Positions 8,370 through 17,166 of a stretch of DNA of 64,000 nucleotides are shown here, in pieces. The first letter of the stretch is position 1. Each line of letters opens with the position of its first letter. The stretch lies in NCBI RefSeq assembly GCF_027257875.1, contig NZ_JAPVQY010000002.1, positions 274,726 to 338,725 on the forward strand. Reading direction: 5' to 3'. Origin of the DNA: Burkholderia sp. IMCC1007 (GTDB lineage: Bacteria > Pseudomonadota > Gammaproteobacteria > Burkholderiales > Burkholderiaceae). The translations under genes were made by a program, and so were the position numbers. The notes below the pieces were generated by a model. That model was given only the letters and a program-made list of their open reading frames with translations, was not told the DNA's origin and ran no database searches.

Positions 8370-9898
8370 TGCATACCGTGGTCCCGCCGGAGACCGCGCC
8401 GACCGTCCCTCACGTCCCCTTCATCAGCACCGTAACCATCATGGGCTGCACTCCGCATCTGCCACAACGCAACCGCACGACAAGCGGCACGCATGACCGC
8501 AGGCTGACAATCACGCTCTGGCTGGTCGCGGCCGGGTTCTTCATGCAGACGCTCGATACCACGATCGTCAATACGGCACTACCGGGGATGGCGCGCAGCC
8601 TCGGCGAAGCGCCACTCCATATGCAATCGGTGGTCGTCGCCTACTCGCTCACGATGGCGCTGATGATTCCGGTTTCCGGATTTCTGGCTGATCGACTCGG
8701 CACGCGCCGGGTATTTCTTTCCGCCATCGTCGTCTTCACGCTCGGATCGCTGTTATGCGCGAATGCGCAAGCGCTTGGGCAACTGGTCCTGTTCCGTGTC
8801 GTGCAGGGTATAGGTGGGGCGATGCTGTTGCCGATCGGTCGGCTCGCCGTTATTCGATCGTTTCCGCCCGAGCGCTACCTGCCGGCCCTCACGTTCGTTG
8901 CGATTCCTGGCCTGGTCGGACCGCTGATTGGTCCGATGCTCGGAGGCTGGCTCACCGAATCCGCATCATGGCACTGGGTATTTCTGATCAACGTGCCGAT
9001 CGGCGCGCTCGGGTGCGCGGCGACGGCGATCTACATGCCCGGAGAACCGTTGCCTGGGTCCGCTCGATTCGACTTCCTCGGTTATCTGATGCTCGCGATC
9101 CCGATGCTGTCGATCACGCTTGCGCTCGACGGAATTGCGGAATTCGGGCTGACCCGTCGCGCAGTGATCGGCCTCGTCGCGCTGACATTCGCCGGCATCG
9201 TCATGTACTGCGTCCATGCGACCCGCGTCCCGGACCCTCTGTTTTCGCTGAAATTGTTTGACATCCGCACGTTCAGGATCGGTTTGCTGGGCAATCTGCT
9301 CACGAGACTTGGCGGTGGAGCCATGCCGTATCTGCTGCCGTTGCTGCTCCAGGTAAGCCTCGGCTACTCTCCTTTTCACGCCGGCATGATGATGCTACCC
9401 GTTGCGGCCGCCGGAATGGCGGTGAGGCCTCTGGCCGTTCGTTTGATCACGGCTTGCGGCTATCGCACGGTTCTACTGGTCAATACGCTCGCAATCGGTT
9501 TGACGATCTCGAGCTTCGCGTTGATATCGCCGCCGCAGCCGCCGTGGCTCCAGGTCACGCAGTTTGCGTTGTTCGGCGCCGTCAATGCGTTGCAGTTCAC
9601 CGCGATGAATGCGATCACGCTGAGGGACCTCGGAACGGCAGGCGCGAGCAGCGGCAACAGTCTCTTCTCTCTCGCGCAGATGCTATCGATGAGTCTCGGC
9701 GTGACGATTGCCGGTACGTTGCTCGACCAGTTCATGGAGACGTTTGGCCGCCACACGCATTCCCAGACGCTGACGGCCTTTCACGCGACGTTTGCGTGCA
9801 TCGGCATCATCACCGCGTCGTCGGCACTGGTCTTCGCACGGTTGACGCCTGAAGCAGGTGTGATGACCGTTCGCAGCAGCCCTGCCAAGGAGGGGTGA
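8369..9898 (+). CDS. DHA2-family MFS exporter, MdtD-like
   Basis: Inner-membrane multidrug-type proton antiporter. The N-terminal segment FFMQTLDTTIVNTALPGMA and the following GEAPLHMQ closely follow E. coli MdtD. Other hallmarks are SGFLADRLGTRRVF (motif A), VQGIGGAMLLPIGRL, and the later SSGNSLFSLAQMLSMSLGV. About 13-14 hydrophobic spans are visible. Start ATG 8369 overlaps the stop of the DUF2889 gene; ATG 8441 is an alternative that would give a length nearer to E. coli MdtD, but neither has a clear ribosome site, so coupling decides. Its substrate is unknown. Confidence 0.85.
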   Translation: MHTVVPPETAPTVPHVPFISTVTIMGCTPHLPQRNRTTSGTHDRRLTITLWLVAAGFFMQTLDTTIVNTALPGMARSLGEAPLHMQSVVVAYSLTMALMIPVSGFLADRLGTRRVFLSAIVVFTLGSLLCANAQALGQLVLFRVVQGIGGAMLLPIGRLAVIRSFPPERYLPALTFVAIPGLVGPLIGPMLGGWLTESASWHWVFLINVPIGALGCAATAIYMPGEPLPGSARFDFLGYLMLAIPMLSITLALDGIAEFGLTRRAVIGLVALTFAGIVMYCVHATRVPDPLFSLKLFDIRTFRIGLLGNLLTRLGGGAMPYLLPLLLQVSLGYSPFHAGMMMLPVAAAGMAVRPLAVRLITACGYRTVLLVNTLAIGLTISSFALISPPQPPWLQVTQFALFGAVNALQFTAMNAITLRDLGTAGASSGNSLFSLAQMLSMSLGVTIAGTLLDQFMETFGRHTHSQTLTAFHATFACIGIITASSALVFARLTPEAGVMTVRSSPAKEG

Positions 9899-9946
9899 CC
9901 GAACACGAAGATTTGGAGCGCCCCCCCGGATCGCGCGGCCTTTGAC

Positions 9947-9969
9947 AAAAAAGGGGGCTCGTGGCCCCC
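9947..9969 (-). terminator. Rho-independent terminator for the leftward CoA operon
   Basis: On the minus strand a GGGGGC stem with a 5-nt loop is followed by six T residues (A6 at 9947-9952 on the plus strand). It lies 31 bp past the stop of the CoA-transferase-like gene. Confidence 0.85.
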
Positions 9970-9999
9970 GAAAGTGAAACGGGACATCGCCGTCGTTGC

Positions 10000-11121
10000 T
10001 TAGCCGTCGCGTCCGACACCGCCGCCGCCCGCGTCGAGCGCCGGGGCGTCACCGATTGAAGCGTCGCCGCGAAACGCGTCGGCAATCGGCACCGGCAGCG
10101 CGTCGATGACCTGCCCGCCCGGCATCCGGACTTTGCGATCGAACAGTCGTCGGCCGGTGAAATGCGGATCCGTGACCGCCTGCTCGAGTGGGACAACACG
10201 CACGGTACATGTGTCGGTCCCCGCGAAACGTTCGAGCCATGTCTCGGCAGTCTGGCCGGCGATCAGCTCCGCCACCCGCTGTGTGACGCCAGGTTCGTCA
10301 CCATTCTTCGTCGCCAGTTCCGACGCGCCAATCACTTCGGTGAAGTTTTTCCAGAATTTCTCTTCCAGCGGTGCGGCGGCAAGATACTGGCCGTCGAGCG
10401 TTCTGTAAATCTGATACCGTGCGGTGCCGCCCGTCACCAGCTCGCCACCCGGCGTGGGCCAACCGTTGCCCGTCGTGCCGTTGCCCAGCGCCCAATACAT
10501 GAACGTGAACAGGTTGTCGGCCATCGAGATGTCCAGCCGGCAGCCCTTTCCGGTCGCGTCACGCTGCTTCAGCGCCAGCAGGATATTGATGACCGCGGGG
10601 TACGCACCGCCGCCGATGTCGGCAATCAATGCCGGCGGCAACACAGGCGCACCGTCCGGACCACAGGACAGCGCAAGCATCCCGGTTTCCGCGAGATAGT
10701 TGAGGTCATGAGCAGCGACGCCTGCCTTCGGTCCGCTTTGGCCGTAGCCGGTGATCGAGCAGTAGACGACGCGCGGATTTCGCTCCGCCACTTCCTGGTA
10801 ACCGAGACCGAGACGCGCCATGACGCCCGGTCGAAACTGCTCGACCAGCACATCCGCATCGTCGATCAGTGCGAGGACCGCGTCTCGACCGGCGGGGCTC
10901 TTCAGATCGAGCGCCACCGACCGCTTGCCGCGGTTCAGCATACCGAAGTTGACGCTGTCGGTCCCCGCCTTCGGCACGTACGAACGCATTTCGTCGCCGC
11001 CGGCGGGCCTTTCGACCTTGACGACGTCCGCCCCCGCTTCGGCCAGCAGCAACGTGCATAGCGGGCCGGGCAACAGCGTGCTCAAATCGACGACCTTGAC
11101 ACCCTGCAGAGGCTGATTCAT
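10000..11121 (-). CDS. Family III CoA-transferase / alpha-methylacyl-CoA racemase-like protein
   Basis: CaiB/BaiF-fold protein. It carries DLSTLLPGPLCTLLLAEAGA at the N-terminus. HDLNYLAETGML and IADIGGGAY follow; these resemble the AMACR catalytic His and Asp positions (HDxNYLA and ADxxGG) more than the single Asp of plain CoA-transferases. It could therefore epimerise 2-methylacyl-CoAs, or transfer CoA. Start ATG 11121 overlaps the upstream stop as ATGA. It is the last gene of a four-gene leftward operon (acyl-CoA dehydrogenase, hydroxyacyl-CoA dehydrogenase, its C-domain paralogue, this gene). Length 373 aa. Confidence 0.85.
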   Translation of the reverse strand: MNQPLQGVKVVDLSTLLPGPLCTLLLAEAGADVVKVERPAGGDEMRSYVPKAGTDSVNFGMLNRGKRSVALDLKSPAGRDAVLALIDDADVLVEQFRPGVMARLGLGYQEVAERNPRVVYCSITGYGQSGPKAGVAAHDLNYLAETGMLALSCGPDGAPVLPPALIADIGGGAYPAVINILLALKQRDATGKGCRLDISMADNLFTFMYWALGNGTTGNGWPTPGGELVTGGTARYQIYRTLDGQYLAAAPLEEKFWKNFTEVIGASELATKNGDEPGVTQRVAELIAGQTAETWLERFAGTDTCTVRVVPLEQAVTDPHFTGRRLFDRKVRMPGGQVIDALPVPIADAFRGDASIGDAPALDAGGGGVGRDG

Positions 11122-11807
11122 CGCTCGCCGCCTTCCATTCGCCGATATGCGACCTGGGCCCGCCGTGCGGGCGCATATGCACTGTCGCCCAGTGCTTCAT
11201 AAAGCGCCTGCGTCACACGATAGTGATGACTCAGACCGGTACGCTCGAGCAGCGCGATCGGCCCCTCCGGATACCCGAGCCCGAGACGCAGCGTCGTGTC
11301 GAGATCGGACGCGGTGGCCAGCTTCTCGTCGAGACGGCGCAGCGCAGCGTTGTAATACGGCCGCACGAGCCGATCGACGATTCGGCCCGGAAAGTCGCCG
11401 CAAACAGCGACGACGAAGCCGGCGTCCTCGAACACCTGCTTCGCCTGCGCGAGCGCCGATTCGTCGGTTTGAGCCGGCTTGACGAGCTCGATCAGCCGGC
11501 TCGGCTCGGCATCGCCCAGTCGAAAGCGCGCGAAGCCGAACACGTTCGGTGCTGCGTTGCCGCGCTGATCGGCCGACGCAGAATCACCGGTATGAACCGC
11601 GAGGCACTCGTGACCCAGCTCCACCAGAACGAAAGGCGCATCTGCGGGGTTCCAGCCGCCCCCTATGTCGCGCACGAATGCCGTCCCGGCCCTCGAGTCG
11701 ATGTAAACGCGCGCCGCCGCGTCATCGCGCGCCGCTTCGACGAATGCGTGGCCGCCCTGAAATGAACGGCTCTCGCCGTTCTGGATAATGCGATAGCTCA
11801 TCGTCAT
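11118..11807 (-). CDS. 3-hydroxyacyl-CoA dehydrogenase C-terminal-domain protein
   Basis: Standalone protein whose last 95 residues match the 3HCDH C-terminal dimerisation domain: DFPGRIVDRLVRPYYNAALR, then LGLGYPEGPIALLERTGL, the same layout as the C-domain of the gene upstream. The first 120 residues have no dinucleotide-binding GxGxxG and are not recognised. Start ATG 11807 overlaps the upstream stop (ATGA), and the stop overlaps the next start in the same way, so it sits in a tightly coupled operon. It may form a mixed dimer with the full dehydrogenase or bind acyl-CoA; that is inference. Length 229 aa. Confidence 0.75.
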   Translation of the reverse strand: MTMSYRIIQNGESRSFQGGHAFVEAARDDAAARVYIDSRAGTAFVRDIGGGWNPADAPFVLVELGHECLAVHTGDSASADQRGNAAPNVFGFARFRLGDAEPSRLIELVKPAQTDESALAQAKQVFEDAGFVVAVCGDFPGRIVDRLVRPYYNAALRRLDEKLATASDLDTTLRLGLGYPEGPIALLERTGLSHHYRVTQALYEALGDSAYAPARRAQVAYRRMEGGER

Positions 11808-12679
11808 GCTCCGAACATCTTCGTGTCGTTGTACGTGTGGAAGCCTTGCCCCGTCTTCTTGCCGAGGCGGCCCGCCGCGATCATCCGTCTGACGAGCGGC
11901 GGACATGCGGCGCGCGCTTCGTGCGTGAGCCCGTACATCGCTTCGCAAAGCAGGCGCTGCGTATCCAGGCCGACCAGGTCGAGCAACTCGAGCGGGCCCA
12001 TCGGATAGCCGAGCGCGGTCTTGATTGCCTTGTCGATGTCGGCCGGCTCCGCCACGCCCTGCTCGACGAGCCGGATCGCGTCGTTGTTGAACGGTATCAG
12101 GAAGTAGTTGAGGATGAAGCCGGGCGTGTCCTGAGTCCGGACCGGACGCTGACCCAGCGCTTCCGCAAACGCCCATGCGCGCTCGAACGACTCGTCACTC
12201 GTGTTCAGCCCGGGCGACATTTCGATCAGTTTCATCAGTTGGGCCGGCAAGCAGAAATGCATGCCCACGAAGCGATCGGGCCGGCCCGATCCGCCCGCGA
12301 TCTCGGTGATCGAGATCGTCGATGTATTCGATGCGAACAGCGTATGTGCCGGGCACACCTTGTCCAGCGCACTGAATAGCTGATGCTTGACGGCCAGATC
12401 CTCGAACACGGCCTCGATCACGACGTCGCAATCGGCGAGGTCGTCGAGTTTCGTCGTCCCGTGCCAGCGAGACATGATCTCCGGCACCGCGTCGGCGGGA
12501 AGCTTGCCGCGCTCCGCCGACTTCCTTAGAAAGCCTTCGGTCTGGCCGCGTGCGCGCTCCAGCGCCTCCTGCCGCGCGTCATACACGCGCGTCACGAAGC
12601 CCGCCCGGGCCGCGACGATCGCGATACCCGTGCCCATCGTTCCGCCACCCGCGATTCCGACTGTCTTGATTTGCGCCAT
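11804..12679 (-). CDS. 3-hydroxyacyl-CoA (3-hydroxybutyryl-CoA-type) dehydrogenase
   Basis: NAD-dependent oxidation of (S)-3-hydroxyacyl-CoA to 3-ketoacyl-CoA. The Rossmann motif is GIAGGGTMGTGIA near residue 8. The catalytic region has SNTSTISITEIA, the His in GMHFCLPAQLMKL, and DTPGFILNYFLIPF in place of the more usual NxPGFxxNR. The C-domain contains LGYPMGPLELLDLVGLD. Length 291 aa fits the short, HbdA/PaaH-like form. It lies 9 bp after an acyl-CoA dehydrogenase gene and overlaps the following gene by ATGA, forming a beta-oxidation operon. Confidence 0.9.
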   Translation of the reverse strand: MAQIKTVGIAGGGTMGTGIAIVAARAGFVTRVYDARQEALERARGQTEGFLRKSAERGKLPADAVPEIMSRWHGTTKLDDLADCDVVIEAVFEDLAVKHQLFSALDKVCPAHTLFASNTSTISITEIAGGSGRPDRFVGMHFCLPAQLMKLIEMSPGLNTSDESFERAWAFAEALGQRPVRTQDTPGFILNYFLIPFNNDAIRLVEQGVAEPADIDKAIKTALGYPMGPLELLDLVGLDTQRLLCEAMYGLTHEARAACPPLVRRMIAAGRLGKKTGQGFHTYNDTKMFGA

Positions 12680-12688
12680 GCGCGTCTC

Positions 12689-13855
12689 CTATTTGAGAAT
12701 GAAGCTGCGGCCGATCAGCTGACGGTGAACCTGATTGGTTCCCTCCCAGATCTGCGTGATCTTCGCGTCGCGCATCAGCCGTTCGACGCGATAATCCGAG
12801 CAATATCCGTAGCCGCCGAGCAGTTGGACTGCATCCGTCGTGATACGCATCGCTGCATCCGATGCACGCATCTTCAGCATCGATGCTTCGATCCCGAAAT
12901 CCGTTTCGCCGGCGTCGATCATCCCGGCAACCTGCCAAAGCCACGATTCACACAGCGCGAGTTCCGACGCGAGGTCCGCCAGCATGAATTGAACGCCCTG
13001 GAACTCGATCACTTTGCGGCCGGATTGCTTGCGCTCGTTGATATACGCGGCGGCATCCTCGAATGCACCGCGCGCAATACCGAGCGCGTGCGCAGCCACG
13101 CTGGGCCGGGATCGGTTCAACGAACCCAGCAGAATTCGCAATCCGTCTCCGGGTTCTCCAATCAGATTCGCCCGGGGTACACGGCAGTTGTCGAACGACA
13201 GCGTCGCCGTCCCCGACGCGCGCGTGCCCATCTTGTCTTCCAGGCCGATCACGCTGAGGCCAGGCGTCCCCTTCTCGAGAATCAGCACCGAGATCGCGCG
13301 CTTCGGATCGTCGATGCCGTCCCACTTGCCGAACAGCAGATACAGGTCCGCAACATCCCCGTTTGTAATGAACGTCTTGCCGCCATTGATCACGATCTCG
13401 CCGCCATCCTCGCGGAACGTCGTCCGCATGCCGGTCGCGTCGGAGCCGGCACCCGGCTCGGTAATCGCCAACGATGCGAGCGCGCCGCCCGCAACTGCCG
13501 GCAGAAAGCGCTGCTTTTGCGCTTCGCTGCCATACTCGATCAGCGGCTTGATCGCGTGGAAATTCGTTGCCCAGATAATGCCGGTCGCTGCACACGCCTT
13601 CGCGATCTCGCGCACGCAGAGCGCATAGCATGTGAACGACAACTGCGCACCGCCGTACGCTTCCGGGATGAACATGGCATTCAGGCCCAGTTCATTGATC
13701 GCGTCGATGTTCTGCTGCGGAAACGTCCCGGTACGGTCGTACTCGGCCGCGTGAGGCGCAATCCGATCTCGAGCGAGCGCGCGCACGCTGTCCACGATCA
13801 TGCGCTCGTCGTCGCTCAGGCGAATGTGAGAATCGATTCTCTCCAGTATGTTCAT
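12689..13855 (-). CDS. Acyl-CoA dehydrogenase
   Basis: FAD-dependent alpha,beta-dehydrogenation of an acyl-CoA. Visible motifs are LASLAITEPGAGSDATGMR, the FAD-contacting KTFITNGDVADLYLL, and the C-terminal QLLGGYGYCSDYRVERLMRD with IWEGTNQVHRQLIGR, whose Glu is the catalytic base of most family members. Start ATG 13855 was chosen because LSDDERMIVDSVRALARD, the standard N-terminus, follows it. Length 388 aa. It begins a four-gene leftward operon and lies 91 bp after an enoyl-CoA hydratase gene. Confidence 0.92.
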   Translation of the reverse strand: MNILERIDSHIRLSDDERMIVDSVRALARDRIAPHAAEYDRTGTFPQQNIDAINELGLNAMFIPEAYGGAQLSFTCYALCVREIAKACAATGIIWATNFHAIKPLIEYGSEAQKQRFLPAVAGGALASLAITEPGAGSDATGMRTTFREDGGEIVINGGKTFITNGDVADLYLLFGKWDGIDDPKRAISVLILEKGTPGLSVIGLEDKMGTRASGTATLSFDNCRVPRANLIGEPGDGLRILLGSLNRSRPSVAAHALGIARGAFEDAAAYINERKQSGRKVIEFQGVQFMLADLASELALCESWLWQVAGMIDAGETDFGIEASMLKMRASDAAMRITTDAVQLLGGYGYCSDYRVERLMRDAKITQIWEGTNQVHRQLIGRSFILK

Positions 13856-13946
13856 TCCATGTTCCGATTCGATTGATAACCATCGACGCACCGATATCGG
13901 CGACGGCAGTCCACCAGCCGTGGGCGCGCCCTCGTTCATATCCGCG

Positions 13947-14717
13947 TCAAGCGTCCTTGAATACCGGTGAGCGCTTTTCGATGAAGGCGCGCATGCCTTC
14001 GGCCGCGTCTTGCGTGCGGTATGCGAGCGTCGACAAATCCGCTTCGATACGCAGCCCTTCGCCGAGATCGACGTCAGCGGCACGGCACACGGCTTCGCGC
14101 GCCAACAGCGACGCACACGTGCTGAAGCCGATATAGCGCTGCGCATACTCGGCCCCGAGCGCCCGCGGATCGCCGTCCTCGACGATGCAGTTCACGAGAC
14201 CGATACGCTCCGCCTCCTCTGCACCGACGGTTCTCCCGGACATGACGATGTCGAGCGCCCGCGCGTGGCCCACGAGGCGAGGGAGGCGTTGCGTGCCGCC
14301 GTAACCGGGAATCAGGCCGAGTTTGATTTCCGGCAAGCCGACCTTCGCCTTTGCCGTGGCAATGCGGAACGTACACGCCATTGCAAGCTCCAGACCACCG
14401 CCGAACGCATAGCCATGAATGACGGCGATCGACGGAATGCGCAAACGGTCGAGCTTCGCGAACGTCGCCTGGCCGAACAATGCGCCGTCCCGCTCCGCGA
14501 CAAGATCCCGGCCCATCAATTCGCGAATGTCCGCGCCCGCGCAAAATGCCTTGTCGCCGTGGCCGGTGATCACCAGCGCGCGCGCATCCGACGCGGACAC
14601 TCGATCGAGCGCATCGGAAAATTCCTGCAGGACTTCGAAACTCAGTGCGTTGAGTGCCTCCGGCCGGTTCAGCGTGATATACGCAATCGGACCTTCGACA
14701 CTGGTTTGAATCGGCAT
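13947..14717 (-). CDS. Enoyl-CoA hydratase/isomerase (crotonase family)
   Basis: Crotonase-fold enzyme that hydrates or isomerises enoyl-CoA. Motifs: NRPEALNALSFEVLQEF, the oxyanion region GDKAFCAGADIREL, AFGGGLELAMACTFRIA with the first catalytic Glu position, and LPEIKLGLIPGYGGTQRLPR with the second. These are the two Glu positions of true hydratases. Start ATG 14717 is preceded by CAGGAGA. Length 256 aa. It sits between the TctA gene and the acyl-CoA dehydrogenase gene, all leftward, so one transcript is plausible. Confidence 0.92.
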   Translation of the reverse strand: MPIQTSVEGPIAYITLNRPEALNALSFEVLQEFSDALDRVSASDARALVITGHGDKAFCAGADIRELMGRDLVAERDGALFGQATFAKLDRLRIPSIAVIHGYAFGGGLELAMACTFRIATAKAKVGLPEIKLGLIPGYGGTQRLPRLVGHARALDIVMSGRTVGAEEAERIGLVNCIVEDGDPRALGAEYAQRYIGFSTCASLLAREAVCRAADVDLGEGLRIEADLSTLAYRTQDAAEGMRAFIEKRSPVFKDA

Positions 14718-14932
14718 GCCATTCTCCTGACTACATTCGGAAGGCGACATTTCGCCCGTCCACCATGAATAAGCAAACATCGCGCCAACACCGGAATCTC
14801 CCTATATCGACACTTGCAGCGCAGCGAGTGTCCGCACAAAAGACAGTGTGTTGCCCGCCGCGACAACTGCAGGCCGACCGGTATGACTGCCGGCATGCAG
14901 CCACGATGCAGCGGCGGCATGACCGTTCCCAC

Positions 14933-16483
14933 CTACTCAGCCCCAGCGCCCTCGATCGAGCGAAGATCGTCCGATGATTTGGCTTGTCTCCGGCTTCTGG
15001 TCGCGCGCCACGCGAAGAACAATTGCGCCACCAGCAACACGACGCAGATGCCCATGAACCCCGCGCTGATCGGACGTTCGAAAAACACGAGCGCGTCACC
15101 GCGGGACAGCAGTAGCGATCGCCGAAAATTCTCTTCCACCATCGGGCCCAGCACGTATCCAAGCAGAATGGTCGAGACGGGAAACTCCAGTGCCAGCAGC
15201 ACGGCGCCTATCAGGCCGAATACCAAAACCTCGCCCACTTCGAACAGGCTGTTGTTCGTGCTGTAGACGCCCACGGCGATAAAGAACAGCGCCGCCGGAT
15301 ACATGTACCGATACGGCACCTGAAGCACCTTCACCCAGATGCCAATCATCGGCACGTTCAGAATCAGCAACAGAACGTTGCCGATCCAGAAACTCGCGAT
15401 CAAACCCCAGAACAGATCGGCATGCTCCGTGATCAATTGCGGTCCCGGCTGATATCCCTGGATCAACAACGCACCTAGCAGCAGTGCCATCACCGCATCT
15501 CCCGGGATACCGAGGCTCATCGTCGGAATGAAATCGACCTGGGTCTTCGAATGCGTCGACGCTTCGGGGCTCGCCACGCCCTCGATCGCGCCATGGCCGA
15601 ACCGGCCCGGCGTTTTTGACACCTTGCGTTCGAGCGCGTACGCGATGAACGTCGTAATTGTCGGGCCGGTACCCGGGATCGCACCGAACAGTGTGCCCAC
15701 GAGCGTGCCGCGCACCATCGGCATGAACGAACGCTTCAGTTCCGCCCGCGATGGCCGCATGTCGCGCAGACGTACTTTCGCGTTCGTGCCGACGAAATGC
15801 ACGCGGTTGACGTTACGGAGAAAATCCGCCACGCCGAACAGCCCCATTGCCAGTGCAACGAGTTCGAGATGGTTGGACAGGTCGACCAGACCGAACGTGA
15901 ATCGTTCGACCCCGGTGTTGACATCCGTTCCGACGATGCCGAACAAGAGGCCGAGCGTCGTCATCGCGATCCCCTTGAGCGCGGAGCCGCGAGCCATCGT
16001 CGATCCGGCGATCAACCCGAGCAGCATGATCGAGAATATCTCGGCCGGCCCGAATTCGAACGCGACTTTCACCAGCAGCGGAGACGCGACGATCATCACG
16101 ACGATGCCGACCGAGGCGGCGAAAAATGACGAGATCATCGTTATGCCGAGCGCAGTGCCGCCCTTTCCCTGCTGCGTCAGCGGATAGCCGTCGATGCACG
16201 TCACCGCGTGCGGAGGATGAGACGGCAGATTCAGCAGAATCGCGCCGATTGCGCCGCCGTACTGGGATCCGTAAAAGATGCCGGCCAGCATCAGCAATGC
16301 CGGCACGGCATGCATCGTGTAGGTCAACGGCAACAGCATCGCGATCGTCGATAGCGCGCCCATGCCGGGGAGCACGCCGATCAGATTTCCGACCAGCACT
16401 CCGAAGAACGACCACATCAGGTTTTGCGGCAGCATCGCGACCGAAAAGCCGTACCAGAGATCATGAAGCGTTTGCCAGATCAT
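14933..16483 (-). CDS. Tripartite tricarboxylate transporter large permease, TctA family
   Basis: Large membrane subunit of a secondary carboxylate importer. GVLVGNLIGVLPGMGALSTI and the later GTLFGAIPGTGPTITTFIAY are the duplicated, hallmark TctA motifs; about 11-12 hydrophobic spans are visible. Start ATG 16483 overlaps the TctB-like stop as ATGA; upstream in-frame codons would run deep into that gene. Length 516 aa. Its substrate is probably a carboxylate handled by the neighbouring CoA-catabolic genes. The usual periplasmic binding protein TctC is absent from this neighbourhood. Confidence 0.92.
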   Translation of the reverse strand: MIWQTLHDLWYGFSVAMLPQNLMWSFFGVLVGNLIGVLPGMGALSTIAMLLPLTYTMHAVPALLMLAGIFYGSQYGGAIGAILLNLPSHPPHAVTCIDGYPLTQQGKGGTALGITMISSFFAASVGIVVMIVASPLLVKVAFEFGPAEIFSIMLLGLIAGSTMARGSALKGIAMTTLGLLFGIVGTDVNTGVERFTFGLVDLSNHLELVALAMGLFGVADFLRNVNRVHFVGTNAKVRLRDMRPSRAELKRSFMPMVRGTLVGTLFGAIPGTGPTITTFIAYALERKVSKTPGRFGHGAIEGVASPEASTHSKTQVDFIPTMSLGIPGDAVMALLLGALLIQGYQPGPQLITEHADLFWGLIASFWIGNVLLLILNVPMIGIWVKVLQVPYRYMYPAALFFIAVGVYSTNNSLFEVGEVLVFGLIGAVLLALEFPVSTILLGYVLGPMVEENFRRSLLLSRGDALVFFERPISAGFMGICVVLLVAQLFFAWRATRSRRQAKSSDDLRSIEGAGAE

Positions 16484-16947
16484 GCGCCACCCCACGTGAA
16501 TAGCGGAAGTTGTACATTGAGCGCCCATCCGAATACGACGACGCCGACGACAACCATCGCAAGTGCAAGCACGGTCGCAGAACGCCACGAATTGTTCCGG
16601 TCACCGAGCGCTGAAATGAAAACAGTCGAGAAAGTCGCCGCAACCAGCCCCAGATATTTGGCGAATACAACGAACGCGACGAGGCCTGCGCAAATGAGCA
16701 CCCATGCTTTCCACTCCAGCCGGCGTCCCCTGCGTCGTTCATCGGGACCGCCCTTCATCCCCTTGATACCGATCGCAATACCGGTCAGCGCGAGAACCAC
16801 ACCGAGCACCAGCGGAAAATAACCGGGCCCCATGCGCGTCAATGTACCGACGCTGTAGGAAATGGAATGGACGGCAACCCATAGCCCGAGACACGTCATC
16901 AGCAAGCCGCCCCAAACGTCCTTGTTCAAGCCACGTGCGTGCGCCAT
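16480..16947 (-). CDS. Tripartite tricarboxylate transporter small subunit, TctB family
   Basis: Small membrane subunit of the TctABC-type importer, with four hydrophobic segments. WGGLLMTCLGLWVAVHSISY at the start and GTLTRMGPGYFPLVLGVVLA are typical (MGPGYFP is the family signature). Start ATG 16947 follows AGGGGGG. Length 155 aa. It overlaps the TctA-like gene by four bases. Confidence 0.88.
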   Translation of the reverse strand: MAHARGLNKDVWGGLLMTCLGLWVAVHSISYSVGTLTRMGPGYFPLVLGVVLALTGIAIGIKGMKGGPDERRRGRRLEWKAWVLICAGLVAFVVFAKYLGLVAATFSTVFISALGDRNNSWRSATVLALAMVVVGVVVFGWALNVQLPLFTWGGA

Positions 16948-17166
16948 GCCGCCCCCCTGTCTGCCTCGTGACGGATTCGGCGAACTTCTCCGTGTCGCCC
17001 GGGATACTGTTCGCATGCGCGGGCTGTATCCGCGACGCATGAGCGGTGAAATGAAGATGTCGATGTCATGTCTCCTCCATCGGATGTATATGAATGGTTC
17101 CGAGGCTCGATCGCAGTCACGCAAATCGCGCGCCACCGTGTCAATGACACGGACTGCCGATAGGGA

